A stretch of DNA of 64,000 nt from Prevotella sp. oral taxon 299 str. F0039 (GTDB taxonomy: Bacteria; Bacteroidota; Bacteroidia; Bacteroidales; Bacteroidaceae), in contig NC_022124.1 in NCBI RefSeq assembly GCF_000163055.2, forward strand, positions 62,001 through 126,000, in the 5' to 3' direction. Under the pieces are notes generated by a model. It was not told where the DNA came from, made no database searches, and saw only the letters and a list, made by a program, of their open reading frames with translations. The translations under genes were made by a program, and so were the position numbers. This document shows, one piece after another, positions 9,962 through 19,717 of the stretch; positions within the stretch are counted from its first letter, which is position 1; each line of letters opens with the position of its first letter.

Positions 9962-9992
9962 CAAAAGTACGTCTTATCAATATAATGAGCAA
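9962..9992 (-). promoter_or_regulatory. Promoter of the YD-repeat-like protein gene
   Basis: The minus strand has TTG (9990-9992), a 20-base spacer and TACTTTTG (9962-9969). This fits the Bacteroidetes -33/-7 consensus and lies about 100 bases upstream of the start. Confidence 0.7.
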
Positions 9993-10267
9993 TACTTACT
10001 AATTGTGACGTTACTCAGGCATACCTATTTGTAGGTATAAATGTAAGTCTGTTAAGGTATTGATTTGTTTATCAGGTAGTTAGCTTGTTTAACATGAAAC
10101 TTATATAATAATTAATCTATGTCCTTTATGTTGTCACCTTATTTAAAGGCTCTTCATTTTTCTTCTACCTACAACTAGTTACTTCTCTAAAAAATCATTT
10201 TTGTCAGCTTATCTACAAGTGAGCGAAATACATAAAAATAGGTATTTTACATTTTTTTTTATCTTCG

Positions 10268-10275
10268 TATCTTTG
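10268..10275 (+). promoter_or_regulatory. Promoter -7 box of hmuY
   Basis: TATCTTTG fits the Bacteroidetes -7 consensus exactly, 40 bases before the hmuY start. The -33 region is a T-rich run without a clear TTG. The region 9993-10267 between the two divergent promoters is AT-rich with no gene. Iron/haem control would be expected, but I cannot point to a Fur-type operator. Confidence 0.6.
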
Positions 10276-10315
10276 CAACGAAATTTATAACACTCATAAT
10301 TAAACAATTGTTAAA

Positions 10316-11029
10316 ATGAAAAAAACGACTACCGCCCTGTTTTTGGGCCTTACAGCCATGGTCTTTACATGGACATCGTGTGATAAATCGGAGGATTTAT
10401 CCCCAAAGAAAGAGACAGAAGAACAAAATGCGATTCGCAAGCATGCCGATATTTTGTTGCAAGAAGAACAAATGACCAACTACGACAAGTGGGTTTACAT
10501 TGATTTGGAAAGTGGCAAGAAAGAAACCAATACAGATTATCGTGAATGGGTGTATGGCATGATGAACCGGCAAACGGGCGAAATGCAACAGATTACCAAA
10601 ACGATACCCGAGCGGGCAAATAACGAACCAAAGAAGTGGCACATTGCTTTCCACTTGTATGACCCCATGACCAATGGCGGTGAGGTGATGATTGCAGGTA
10701 AGGATACCACCTCTCTTGACCAAATCACTGAACTCCCCAAGGGTGGAACATGGACACCAGACAAGCCTGTATGGATTTTGGTAGATATGGAAGGTATGAT
10801 GCAGATGCCTCCGACAATGGGATACAGTAAGGGATTTTCTAATCCTAATCTGCACAAGTATATGCGCCGTGTGACGATGGGGCAATATGAAATGGCAAAC
10901 AAAGAGCGCATCTTTATTGTAAAATTCAAGGATGGAAGTTTTGCAGCCATCAAGTTCACAGACATTACTGATGCAACAGGAAAGAAGAAACAAGTGTCAT
11001 TCGACTACAAGTTTGTTAGAAAAAAGTAA
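10316..11029 (+). CDS. hmuY: HmuY-family haem-binding lipoprotein
   Basis: A 237-residue lipoprotein whose lipobox is TWTSC near residue 22. The body (EWVYGMMNRQTGEMQQ, WHIAFHLYDPMTNGGE, FIVKFKDGSFAAIKFTD) fits the HmuY hemophore-like family, which captures haem at the cell surface and hands it to HmuR. The identification is reinforced by the hmuR, hmuS and hmuT genes downstream. The segment between about residues 155 and 200 is rich in methionine (GMMQMPPTMGY, MRRVTMGQYEM). This is the part of the family that carries the haem ligands. It suggests methionine rather than the two histidines of the Porphyromonas protein, as reported for Prevotella homologues. It has its own promoter and is followed by a terminator hairpin. 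Confidence 0.9.
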   Translation: MKKTTTALFLGLTAMVFTWTSCDKSEDLSPKKETEEQNAIRKHADILLQEEQMTNYDKWVYIDLESGKKETNTDYREWVYGMMNRQTGEMQQITKTIPERANNEPKKWHIAFHLYDPMTNGGEVMIAGKDTTSLDQITELPKGGTWTPDKPVWILVDMEGMMQMPPTMGYSKGFSNPNLHKYMRRVTMGQYEMANKERIFIVKFKDGSFAAIKFTDITDATGKKKQVSFDYKFVRKK

Positions 11030-11044
11030 ACTCTTGGAAGATAA

Positions 11045-11088
11045 CCACCTTTCATTCTGCTGATAAGGGCATGAGAGGTGGCTTTTTT
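11045..11088 (+). terminator. Terminator/attenuator between hmuY and hmuR
   Basis: An 11-base stem (CCACCTTTCAT with ATGAGAGGTGG, one mismatch), followed by CTTTTTT. It is a good intrinsic terminator within an otherwise continuous operon and would leave much hmuY message monocistronic. The rest of 11089-11252 holds no gene. Confidence 0.8.
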
Positions 11089-11252
11089 GCTTTATCAAGG
11101 CAGCAACCTATCAAACCGAATGTCCATCCTCGGAAAGGCGTTGTCACCTATACTTCTTTCACCGCAATATCGCTCACTATATAATAAATAAGGTGAGAAA
11201 CAAACAAACCATCAAAGGTAGGTAACACTCATCTATTTTTTTCATTGTTTTC

Positions 11253-13490
11253 ATGAACAAAATATTCTTGCTCTGCTTATTCGCAATACTCCAATTTGTC
11301 ACGACCTCTGCCAAAGCCGACGCTGTATCCTCTCGCTATACCATTCGTGGAACGGTAACCGATGAATGCAACAGTCCGCTGCCAGGAGCACTCATTGTGG
11401 TTTCTGGCACTACCATTAAGCAAGGAACCAATAGCAAAGGCATGTTTGAAATCACGGTTAACGAAAATCGTAATTATGACATTACTGCTTCGTATGTAGG
11501 CTTTCAGCCCAAACATGTCATCGCACGCCCCGGTCAAAACGCCAGCATTACGCTGTTCTCCTCGCGCACCAACCTGAACGAAGTGGTTGTAACCGGCACC
11601 CGTAGTGACCGCCCGTTAAAAGACATGCCTGTGCTGACACGAGTTATCTCGCGGCGCGAAATAGAAACGATAAACGCTATAGACCTTACCACACTGCTGC
11701 AAACGGCATTACCGGGATTGCAATTCTCGTACAATGACATGTCACAAGCTACCGAAATCACTTACCAGGGTCTGGGCGGAAAGGCGGTACTCTTTTTGCT
11801 CGACGGTGAGAGAATCAGTGGAGAGGGTGGTGCCAACAACATAGATTACGGCAGGTTTAACGTAAACGACATTGATCGGATAGAGATAGTGCGCGGCGCT
11901 GCTGCCACCTTATACGACAGCAGAGCCATTGGAGGTGTTATCAACATCATTACACGCAAAGGTTTCCGTCCCGTTACCGCTCGCGTTTCCACCCGATATG
12001 CAGGGCGAAACGGCGAGATGTACTCGGTTTCGGCAGGTGTCAACCGTAAGAACTTTTCAACACTCACCTCGTTCGGGTATCGCAAGCGTGAGTCGTATAC
12101 CATTGCCGACAGTATAGGTAAGGTGCGTGAGACACGTTTGTCTAACGGGGTGGTTAAACGTGATACGCTGCCTACTTACCAGTCTACCATTCACGGATAC
12201 AGCATATTGGATGTCTCTCAAAAATTGTCATATGTGTTCAACGACCAGCTACGTGCAGATTTTCAGGGTTCGTACTATAACAACAGGCGTCCGAGCAATG
12301 AATACAAAAAACTGCATCAGGTTTACACGGATTTGACATTGAGCGGAAAACTGTCATACATACCATCTAGCAATCAGAACATAGAGCTGACCGTGATACG
12401 TGACGACTATCAGAAGACCAATGTGTTTGACAAGGTAGACCTGAAAGAACATGTGTATCGCAACATCAACACAACGGGAAGACTGTATTATTCGGGTACG
12501 TTAGGAAAACACACCATAAGCGCAGGTGTTGACTATGTTTGCGAAGACTTGAAACATTATTTCCTGCCAGACACCGCACAAATGCACACAAGTCAATTTT
12601 CTTGCTGTTTGCAGGAAGATTGGAAACCGTGGCGGCAACTGAACATCGTGGCGGGCGTGCGTGCCGACAAGGTTACAAGATATAAGATGCACTTTACACC
12701 CAAACTATCAGTCATGTATCGCCCTTGGGCGTTTGTTACTGCCCGCGCAGGCTATTCACAGGGGTATCGTGCGCCAAACTTAAAAGAGTTGTATCAAGAA
12801 TGGACCATGGGTGGACTTATACAAATGTATGGCAATCCTAATTTGAAACCTGAAGTGGGAAGCCAATTGTCCGCATCTGTCGAATATGATAAGAATGGGT
12901 TAAACCTTTCCCTGTCTTCTTACTATAATAATTATCTCAACAAGATAACTTATGCGTATGTTCATCCTGAAAAAAACATGGACATGAGATGGGAAAACGC
13001 CGACAGCGTTAGGACGTTTGGGGTGGAGGCGACGGCCAGTTACAAGTTTGTCTGGGGGCTGCAACTTGCGGGAGCATACACCTATATTACCGATTATAAT
13101 AAGAAAAATGGATATAACCTGTCATGGCTGCGTCCACATAGCGCCAAGTTAAGTGCCGTATATTCAAAGAAATGGGGAAAGACGACAGAAACGTTGTCAC
13201 TCTACACCAACTGGGTGTCGGCTCTCTCTACCTACACTTACAAAAGTAATAAAGATGAGCAGACAGGTAAAAGCGTTGAGAGCTTCATGCGAGAAGATTT
13301 TGAAGCACGCACTATCTGTTCGCTCAACTTGCGCTCGCAATTACCCTATGGCATTACAATCGGTGTCATGGTTGACAATTTGCTGAACTATAAGGACAAA
13401 GCTGTTGACTCAGGATTACAATATCCACAAAATGGTCGTACTTATGTTGCTACGATTTCTATTAATATTGCAGATATGCTCAAGCTATAA
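11253..13490 (+). CDS. hmuR: TonB-dependent haem receptor HmuR
   Basis: A 745-residue outer-membrane receptor with a signal peptide (about 1-22). A carboxypeptidase-regulatory-like domain comes first (YTIRGTVTDECNSPLPGALI, about 28-105). The plug domain follows (LNEVVVTGTR, then GAAATLYDSRAIGGVINIITRKG near 225), then a 22-strand barrel. The haem-receptor boxes are visible: GYRAPNLKELYQEW at about residue 503 and GNPNLKPE at about 526, matching the YRAP and NPNL motifs of HmuR/HemR-type receptors. It takes haem from HmuY and moves it into the periplasm using TonB. The stop is 12 bases before hmuS, so the two genes are co-transcribed. The carboxypeptidase-like N-terminal domain is common in Bacteroidetes receptors. 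Confidence 0.93.
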   Translation: MNKIFLLCLFAILQFVTTSAKADAVSSRYTIRGTVTDECNSPLPGALIVVSGTTIKQGTNSKGMFEITVNENRNYDITASYVGFQPKHVIARPGQNASITLFSSRTNLNEVVVTGTRSDRPLKDMPVLTRVISRREIETINAIDLTTLLQTALPGLQFSYNDMSQATEITYQGLGGKAVLFLLDGERISGEGGANNIDYGRFNVNDIDRIEIVRGAAATLYDSRAIGGVINIITRKGFRPVTARVSTRYAGRNGEMYSVSAGVNRKNFSTLTSFGYRKRESYTIADSIGKVRETRLSNGVVKRDTLPTYQSTIHGYSILDVSQKLSYVFNDQLRADFQGSYYNNRRPSNEYKKLHQVYTDLTLSGKLSYIPSSNQNIELTVIRDDYQKTNVFDKVDLKEHVYRNINTTGRLYYSGTLGKHTISAGVDYVCEDLKHYFLPDTAQMHTSQFSCCLQEDWKPWRQLNIVAGVRADKVTRYKMHFTPKLSVMYRPWAFVTARAGYSQGYRAPNLKELYQEWTMGGLIQMYGNPNLKPEVGSQLSASVEYDKNGLNLSLSSYYNNYLNKITYAYVHPEKNMDMRWENADSVRTFGVEATASYKFVWGLQLAGAYTYITDYNKKNGYNLSWLRPHSAKLSAVYSKKWGKTTETLSLYTNWVSALSTYTYKSNKDEQTGKSVESFMREDFEARTICSLNLRSQLPYGITIGVMVDNLLNYKDKAVDSGLQYPQNGRTYVATISINIADMLKL

Positions 13491-13502
13491 TCATATTAGA
13501 AC

Positions 13503-16500
13503 ATGATGAAAAAGAAAATTATCATTGCCGCTATTACAATAATAGTCATTATTTTGTCAACATGGGGATGGAGTCATTGGTTCTCACGTACCCGTATTGC
13601 ATTTGTAAATTATCAAGCCATTGAACTTGCTCAAATTAGTCGTGCCAACGAGAATGGAATGATTAAGATAGAAAATTTAAGTGCAGAAAATCTTGACGAG
13701 CTCAACAAGTACGACATGGTGTTTGTGCAAGCCATGGGGTTGAAACTTACTGATGAACAACGCAAGTTCATCACGATGGCTGCCCAAAAGGGGGTTCCGA
13801 TACTAAGTACGATGATAACAACTCCCGAAAACGATTTTACGACCATTGACAAGGTAAGTGCTGACACCTTGCGGCTGTACCTGGGAAACGGAGGACGACA
13901 AAACTATCGTAATCTCGCTTTGTATGTACGTAAATATATTGACGCTAAATTCTTTAAGGCTCCAACGCCACAACATGTGGTAGAACATATACTAGGGCTG
14001 TTGCATCATCGTCCGAAAACAGAGGATAAGGCTGCCGATGATTTGCAGTTTAACTCTGTAAAAGAATACAATGCTTACTTAAAAAAACAGGGGTGGTGGA
14101 ACGAAGGCGCACCAGCAATAGTGGTCATGGGTCCGATGGGCGAACCTGCCTCGTTGATTGCACGATTGGAACAAACAGGAAATAATGTTTATCCTGTTAA
14201 CGACATTCGAAAATTTATAGAAGAGGGACATGCTGACAGCATTCCTCTGCGTGCAGTTATCAATATGGCACATGGACGAGTTGGTGATAATTTGGTAGCT
14301 TTCTTGCAGCAAAAGAACATTCCTTTGTTCGCTCCGCTCAACGTAAACCAGCCTGAGAGGGATTGGCGTAATGACAAACAGGGAATGACGGGGGGATTTT
14401 TATCGCAAAGCGTAACTATGCCAGAGATAGATGGAGCTATCCTTCCGTTTGCTCTTTTCGCCCATTATAAGGGAAAAGACGGTCTTGATTATGTAGATGC
14501 GATACCCGACAGATTGAACACTTTTGTGAAAACGGTAAACCATTATATTCGCTTGAAAGATATACCAAACAGCAAAAAACGTGTTGCCATTTATTATTAC
14601 AAGGGGCCTGGGCAAAATGCCTTAACAGCAAGTGGTATGGATGTCTGCTCTTCATTGTTCAATTTGCTCACCACCATGAAGCAACAGGGGTATAACGTGC
14701 AAGGTCTTCCGTCATCTGCAGAGGGACTTGAAAAACTCATTCAACAACAAGGAGCGGTTTTGGGTACATATGCCAAAGGCACCATCGCTCATTTCATTCA
14801 TGCAGGGCATCCTGCACTGGTAAATAAAGAGGAATATGATAAATGGGTAAAGGCGTCTATTGTTGGTGAGAAATATAAGGAAGTAGTAATGAAGAATGGA
14901 GAATTTCCCGGTAATTATTTAGCGACAGACAAAGGTGAATTGGCTATACCACGAATACAATTGGGCAATATTGTTCTCATGCCTCAACTTGCTGTTAGCA
15001 CGGAGGGTAATTCCTTCAAGATTGCACACGGAACAGATGCGGCTCCCTCTCATGCTTTCATTGCGTCTTATTTGTGGATGCAACATGCCTTTAAGGCTGA
15101 TGTGTTGGTGCATTTTGGTACACATGGCAGCATGGAGTTTACGCCCAAAAAGCAAATTGCTTTGAGCAATGAGGACTGGTCCGATAGATTAGTGGGTTCA
15201 ATTCCTCATATATATATATACACAGTAGGCAATGTTGGCGAGGGGGTTATTGCCAAACGTCGTTCGTATGCTTGCTTGCAAACCTATCTTACACAGCCTT
15301 ATATGAAAAATGACGTATGCGCCATGTACAAGGCATTATTGGATAAAATGGATGTGTATCATACTAAAGTGGCTAAAAAACTTCCTGGTATAACGGAAAC
15401 AGCCTTGCAAGTGAAGGCGATGGTTGTGAAAATGGGCATTCACCGCGACTTGCAATTAGATGCGAACCTTAAGCACCCGTACAATGAACAGCAGATGCAA
15501 CAGATAGACAACTTTATTGAAGAATTGGCAACCGAAAAGATTGGTGGGCATTTGTACACGTTGGGAGTACCTTATGATACCCAAGGCTTGCACTCTACGG
15601 TTATGGCTATGTGTGCCGATCCTATTGCATATGCGCAATTTGCTGTAGACAAGCAAAAGGGGAGGGCATCTGATGTCATGATGAAACAACGCGCTTTGTT
15701 CGTACAACATTATCTTTACCCCGCTCAGAAGTTAGTTGATAAACTTCTTGCAAACCCTTCTCTTGGCAATCCAAAAATGGTGTGCCAAGTATTAGGTATC
15801 GCTCCTGCCGAATTGCAAAAAGCACATCATCTTTGCGAGGCACTTAATGCGCCATCTAGTATGATGGCTATGATGCAAGGCATGAGTAAAAAGTCACCGA
15901 TGGCTAAAGGTATGAAAAAGAACATGAATTCCATGAAAGGAAATATGCCAAAGGGAATGGGTGGCATGAGAATGCAAAAGCCTTCGTTCTCATCTCATGA
16001 AAAGGATTTAGCATTTGCTGTCATAGAAGCCGAACGAACAATTATGAACGTGGCGAAATACCGCAAATTGCTGATACAAAGCCCCGCAATGGAATTGAAA
16101 AGCATTCTTAATGCAATGAATGGTGGCTACACATCGCCTTCACCAGGGGGCGATCCTGTGACGAATCCCAACACATTGCCAACAGGGCGTAACATGTATA
16201 GCATTAATGCCGAAACAACTCCCAGCGAAGCTGCATGGGAACAAGGTAAACAACTGGCAGAAAACACCATTGCCCTGTATCGGCAACATCACCATGACAG
16301 CATTCCAAGAAAAGTGAGCTTTACGCTTTGGAGTAGTGAATTTATTGAAACACAAGGCGCATCTATTGCACAGATTTTATACCTTTTGGGGGTAGAACCC
16401 GTTCGTGACTTCTTTGGACGCATATCAGACATCAAGCTTATTCCGTCAAAAGAGTTAGGACGTCCACGCATAGATGTAGTTGTACAGACCTCTGGACAGT

Positions 16501-17681
16501 TGCGAGACTTAGCCGCATCACGTTTATTCTTAATCAACAGGGCTGTCGAAATGGCCGCCGCTGCTCATGATGATAAGTATGAAAACATGGTAAGCGAGGG
16601 AGTAAAGGAGACCGAGCGAGTGCTGACAGAGAAAGGTGTTTCACCAAAAGAAGCACGAAGCATGGCTGCACGACGGGTGTTTGGCGGAGTAAATGGCAGT
16701 TATGGCACCAACATACAGTCGATGGTAATGAGTAGCGACCAATGGGAAAACCGTTCAGAGATAGCGGATACCTATCTTAATAATATGGGAGCTTTCTATG
16801 GTGATGACAAAGAGTGGGAGGATTTTAAACAATATGCCTTCGAAGCTGCTCTTACTCGTACAGATGTCATAGTTCAACCGCGACAAAGTAACCTATGGGG
16901 AGCATTAAGCTTAGACCATGTTTATGAGTTTATGGGCGGGCTCAACGTAGCCGTAACCAAGGTAACAGGCAAAGAGCCGGATGCTTACATTAGTGATATG
17001 CGTAATCATTACAATATGCATATGCAAGATTTGAAAGAGGCGGTGGGTATAGAGAGCCGAACAACTATCTTCAATCCTGCTTACATCAAAGAGCATATCA
17101 AGAGCGGAAAAGAGGGTGCTGATGAGTTTGCCAAAACCATACAAAACACTTTTGGTTGGAACGTGATGCGTACCAACGTGATTGACCAACAGTTTTGGAA
17201 TAAAATTTATCAAGTTTACATAAAAGACGAATATAAAGTAGGAATACAGAAGTATTTTGAACAAAAAAATCCTGCAGCTATAGAAGAGATAACAGCCGTG
17301 ATGCTGGAAGGCGTACGCAAAGGAATGTGGAAACCTACGCACGAACAAATAAAGACCTTGGCTTTGCGGCACATGGACTTAGTGAACCGCTTTAACCCCT
17401 CATGTTCAGGATTTGTGTGTAACAATAATAAACTTCGTCAGTTTATCGCAAAGGAGGGAGCGGACAATGCCGTTCAACAGCAACAATATCTCCGAAACAT
17501 TAATCAGATTAGAGAGAAGGCAACTGATGGCAAACAGGGTATGATCATGAAGAAGGAAACTCTGTCTGACAATCAGAATACTACCTCTGACTCCGTAAAT
17601 GGTACAGTTATTATCATTGTTGTACTTATTGCCATAATTGCTGTTGCACTCATTGTGCGCCACAATCGTAAAATGCGATAA
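13503..17681 (+). CDS. hmuS: CobN-like chelatase subunit HmuS
   Basis: 1392 residues of the CobN/magnesium-chelatase H family. Conserved blocks include HFGTHGSMEFTPKKQ (about 537-551), GVPYDTQGLHSTV (about 690-702), TGRNMYSIN (about 895-903), PSEAAWEQGKQL and LWSSEFIETQGASIAQILYLLG, with FGGVNGSYGTNIQ farther on. Membrane segments flank the body: one at residues 5-22 and one at the extreme C-terminus (about 1363-1383), with the body probably on the periplasmic side. A methionine-rich insert lies at about 795-835 (MAMMQGMSKKSPMAKGM), a possible metal-binding loop. Related HmuS proteins have been linked to handling haem, including reverse chelation; the exact reaction here is inferred. An ATG at 13506 is an equally good start. 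Confidence 0.92.
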   Translation: MMKKKIIIAAITIIVIILSTWGWSHWFSRTRIAFVNYQAIELAQISRANENGMIKIENLSAENLDELNKYDMVFVQAMGLKLTDEQRKFITMAAQKGVPILSTMITTPENDFTTIDKVSADTLRLYLGNGGRQNYRNLALYVRKYIDAKFFKAPTPQHVVEHILGLLHHRPKTEDKAADDLQFNSVKEYNAYLKKQGWWNEGAPAIVVMGPMGEPASLIARLEQTGNNVYPVNDIRKFIEEGHADSIPLRAVINMAHGRVGDNLVAFLQQKNIPLFAPLNVNQPERDWRNDKQGMTGGFLSQSVTMPEIDGAILPFALFAHYKGKDGLDYVDAIPDRLNTFVKTVNHYIRLKDIPNSKKRVAIYYYKGPGQNALTASGMDVCSSLFNLLTTMKQQGYNVQGLPSSAEGLEKLIQQQGAVLGTYAKGTIAHFIHAGHPALVNKEEYDKWVKASIVGEKYKEVVMKNGEFPGNYLATDKGELAIPRIQLGNIVLMPQLAVSTEGNSFKIAHGTDAAPSHAFIASYLWMQHAFKADVLVHFGTHGSMEFTPKKQIALSNEDWSDRLVGSIPHIYIYTVGNVGEGVIAKRRSYACLQTYLTQPYMKNDVCAMYKALLDKMDVYHTKVAKKLPGITETALQVKAMVVKMGIHRDLQLDANLKHPYNEQQMQQIDNFIEELATEKIGGHLYTLGVPYDTQGLHSTVMAMCADPIAYAQFAVDKQKGRASDVMMKQRALFVQHYLYPAQKLVDKLLANPSLGNPKMVCQVLGIAPAELQKAHHLCEALNAPSSMMAMMQGMSKKSPMAKGMKKNMNSMKGNMPKGMGGMRMQKPSFSSHEKDLAFAVIEAERTIMNVAKYRKLLIQSPAMELKSILNAMNGGYTSPSPGGDPVTNPNTLPTGRNMYSINAETTPSEAAWEQGKQLAENTIALYRQHHHDSIPRKVSFTLWSSEFIETQGASIAQILYLLGVEPVRDFFGRISDIKLIPSKELGRPRIDVVVQTSGQLRDLAASRLFLINRAVEMAAAAHDDKYENMVSEGVKETERVLTEKGVSPKEARSMAARRVFGGVNGSYGTNIQSMVMSSDQWENRSEIADTYLNNMGAFYGDDKEWEDFKQYAFEAALTRTDVIVQPRQSNLWGALSLDHVYEFMGGLNVAVTKVTGKEPDAYISDMRNHYNMHMQDLKEAVGIESRTTIFNPAYIKEHIKSGKEGADEFAKTIQNTFGWNVMRTNVIDQQFWNKIYQVYIKDEYKVGIQKYFEQKNPAAIEEITAVMLEGVRKGMWKPTHEQIKTLALRHMDLVNRFNPSCSGFVCNNNKLRQFIAKEGADNAVQQQQYLRNINQIREKATDGKQGMIMKKETLSDNQNTTSDSVNGTVIIIVVLIAIIAVALIVRHNRKMR

Positions 17682-17834
17682 AAATAAGGGAAGGCTGTTT
17701 CTGAAAATACCATCTTATGAGTTGATTAAATTATATGAGAATACATATTGACTTAAAAAACATGTTCTAAATCCATCATAGATAATTTTCAGAATCAGCA
17801 AAAATAAATAATTTAACACAATGAAATTGATATA

Positions 17835-18518
17835 ATGGTTACAGTCATAGCTATTCTTATGTTATTGGTTTGCTTCAATTTTCTATTGAAGCAAACCTTT
17901 GGAACGTGGAAAGGAATTGCAGTATACACCATGCTCATAGCAGTGTTTACGATAAGTACATGGCCAATCGCCATTAACCAATCGCGTACGCACATAGCCG
18001 AATGGTTCGCTTCTGAGCCAATCATGAAAAATATGGCTGTAATACTCTCAGTAGACATTATTATCCAATTGCTTTTTTGTATGGTCGCAGCACAGGAAAA
18101 AACAAAGATGCCTCAGGCTGCTACGTTCCGTCAGAAAATATACTACGCTATATTACAATGGTGGCCAGGCTTTGCAATCTTTCCTGTCGTTTTTGCCATG
18201 TTGGTTGAGTGTATTTTTGGCTTGCCTGGACTCTCGTTCTCGCTCATAGCATATGTCTTGGCGGCAGTATTTGCCGTATCCATCCCATTGCTTACTTTTC
18301 TTTTACGAAGATTTTTAGGCGATAGAGATGTACGCTTAGAAATGCTTTTCCTCTCAAATTTAATCGTGGCAATGATTGCTGTCGTGGCAACAGTTCGGAT
18401 ATCAACGGCACAAAATAATAATTCGCCAGTTAATTGGTTTGCTACAGCTGGAGTGGCTTTGTTGCTTGCACTGGGCGTTTTCTTAGGAGCATTGATACGT
18501 TACATTAAAGTAAAATAG
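17835..18518 (+). CDS. hmuT: HmuT-like polytopic membrane protein
   Basis: A 227-residue integral membrane protein with about six hydrophobic spans (near 2-18, 27-45, 62-80, 105-128, 135-160 and 175-222). It follows hmuS by 153 bases. Its position corresponds to hmuT of the Porphyromonas hmuYRSTUV operon, whose product is a small membrane protein needed for haem use. I name it by position and topology, not by a diagnostic motif. The gap from hmuS carries no gene or strong terminator. Confidence 0.72.
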   Translation: MVTVIAILMLLVCFNFLLKQTFGTWKGIAVYTMLIAVFTISTWPIAINQSRTHIAEWFASEPIMKNMAVILSVDIIIQLLFCMVAAQEKTKMPQAATFRQKIYYAILQWWPGFAIFPVVFAMLVECIFGLPGLSFSLIAYVLAAVFAVSIPLLTFLLRRFLGDRDVRLEMLFLSNLIVAMIAVVATVRISTAQNNNSPVNWFATAGVALLLALGVFLGALIRYIKVK

Positions 18519-18633
18519 GAAATTGATAAATACATAAGGGGTGTTTTATAAATTAACTTATTATTAATCAGCTGATTACTTTCGTATTTTCGAAAAAAGT
18601 CGTAGCTTTACATACAAATATTGATATTACCTT

Positions 18634-19524
18634 ATGAAGAAAACGACTACATATCGCCAATCAAAACAGGAGAGTCTCTTTGAAAAAGAGTTTACTCTCA
18701 AGGCTCTTTCCGCAATGGGCAATCCGCTGGAGCAGGTATCCGCTCTTTTTGATTTCGAATTCTTTCACCCCACATTAGAGAAGACTCTACTCACAGAGGA
18801 TTGTAAGACTTCAGCAGGGCGTAGACCGATAGATGTCGTTCTTATGTTCAAAGTCATATTTCTCCAACGTTATTATGTTCTGGGCGACCACCAGATAGAA
18901 TATCAGATTATTGGCTCCACCTTCGTTGAAGCCCCCAGGCAGCGCAACACTCGCAGGGAAAAGACTACCATCAAGAACGGCAAGGGAGATGAGCTTTGGA
19001 ACGACAACCCACACAAGAAATGCCACAAGGACATTGACGCACGTTGGACTAAGAAACGGGAGGAGAAACATTATGGATACAAAGGTCATACGAAGGTTGA
19101 CAAGAAATCAAAATTCATAGAGTCCTACCATACCACAGTATCAAGCACCCATGACTCCAATGTTATCTCGCAGCTTATCACGGACAAGGACAAAGGCCAG
19201 CGCCTTTATCTTGATGCTGGATATGAGGGCAGGAAAGATGTTGTCAAGGCCAATGTGATGCGTCCCGTCATCTGCGAGAAGGGACACCGCAATCATCCAT
19301 TAACCAAGAAGCAGAAGAAACGTAACCGCAAGAAATCAAAGCGTAGATGCCGCATGGAACACGTCTTCGGCTTCATTGAAGGAGTCATGCATGGTTCCTT
19401 TGTCAGAACAATTGGTATTGCCAGAGCAAAAGCGAGTTTTGTGCTCACCTGTCTTGTTTACAACATCTTTAGATATTGCCAAATCAACAAATATCAGCCA
19501 CAACTTCTCTCTTGCAAAGGATAA
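18634..19524 (+). pseudogene. IS5-type transposase with internal deletion
   Basis: 296 residues of a DDE transposase of the IS5 group (FVEAPRQRNTR, NPHKKCHKDIDARWTKK, HYGYKGHTKVDKKSK, YLDAGYEGRKDVV, RCRMEHVFGFIEG). Complete relatives have about 60 more residues. Here YQII joins GSTFVEAP directly, so the segment between the N-terminal part and the first catalytic block, including the first Asp of DDE (normally IIDGS), is missing while the frame stays open. The product should be inactive. It sits on the same strand between hmuT and hmuU and splits the haem operon. I could not identify confident terminal inverted repeats; the left end may lie near 18535 (AAGGGGTGTTTTATAAA). Confidence 0.85.
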
Positions 19525-19590
19525 TTGTGTCTTGATGTCAAAACATACATAAAAAATGAGGGGAATAAAACCATTTCTATAGAGAGTGAA

Positions 19591-19645
19591 GGTCTCTTAT
19601 GAGACCGATACCCCCATAACTGCATTATTGTGGGGATAACCCCAC
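19591..19645. other. Two stem-loops upstream of hmuU
   Basis: GGTCTCTTATGAGACC (19591-19606) is a perfect palindrome, and GTGGGGATAACCCCAC (19630-19645) has 6-7-base arms. They lie between the defective transposase and hmuU. They could be IS-end sequence, a terminator or an mRNA stabiliser. No promoter is evident in 19525-19717. Confidence 0.5.
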
Positions 19646-19717
19646 GTTAATATATGAATTAATAGAACGTACTATAATCGTAAAAACATCTTGATTGAAA
19701 ACTAAATAAAAACAGAT

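Noticed and set aside
10397..10993. 198-residue minus-strand frame
   Set aside because: It is antisense to hmuY and has no recognisable features.
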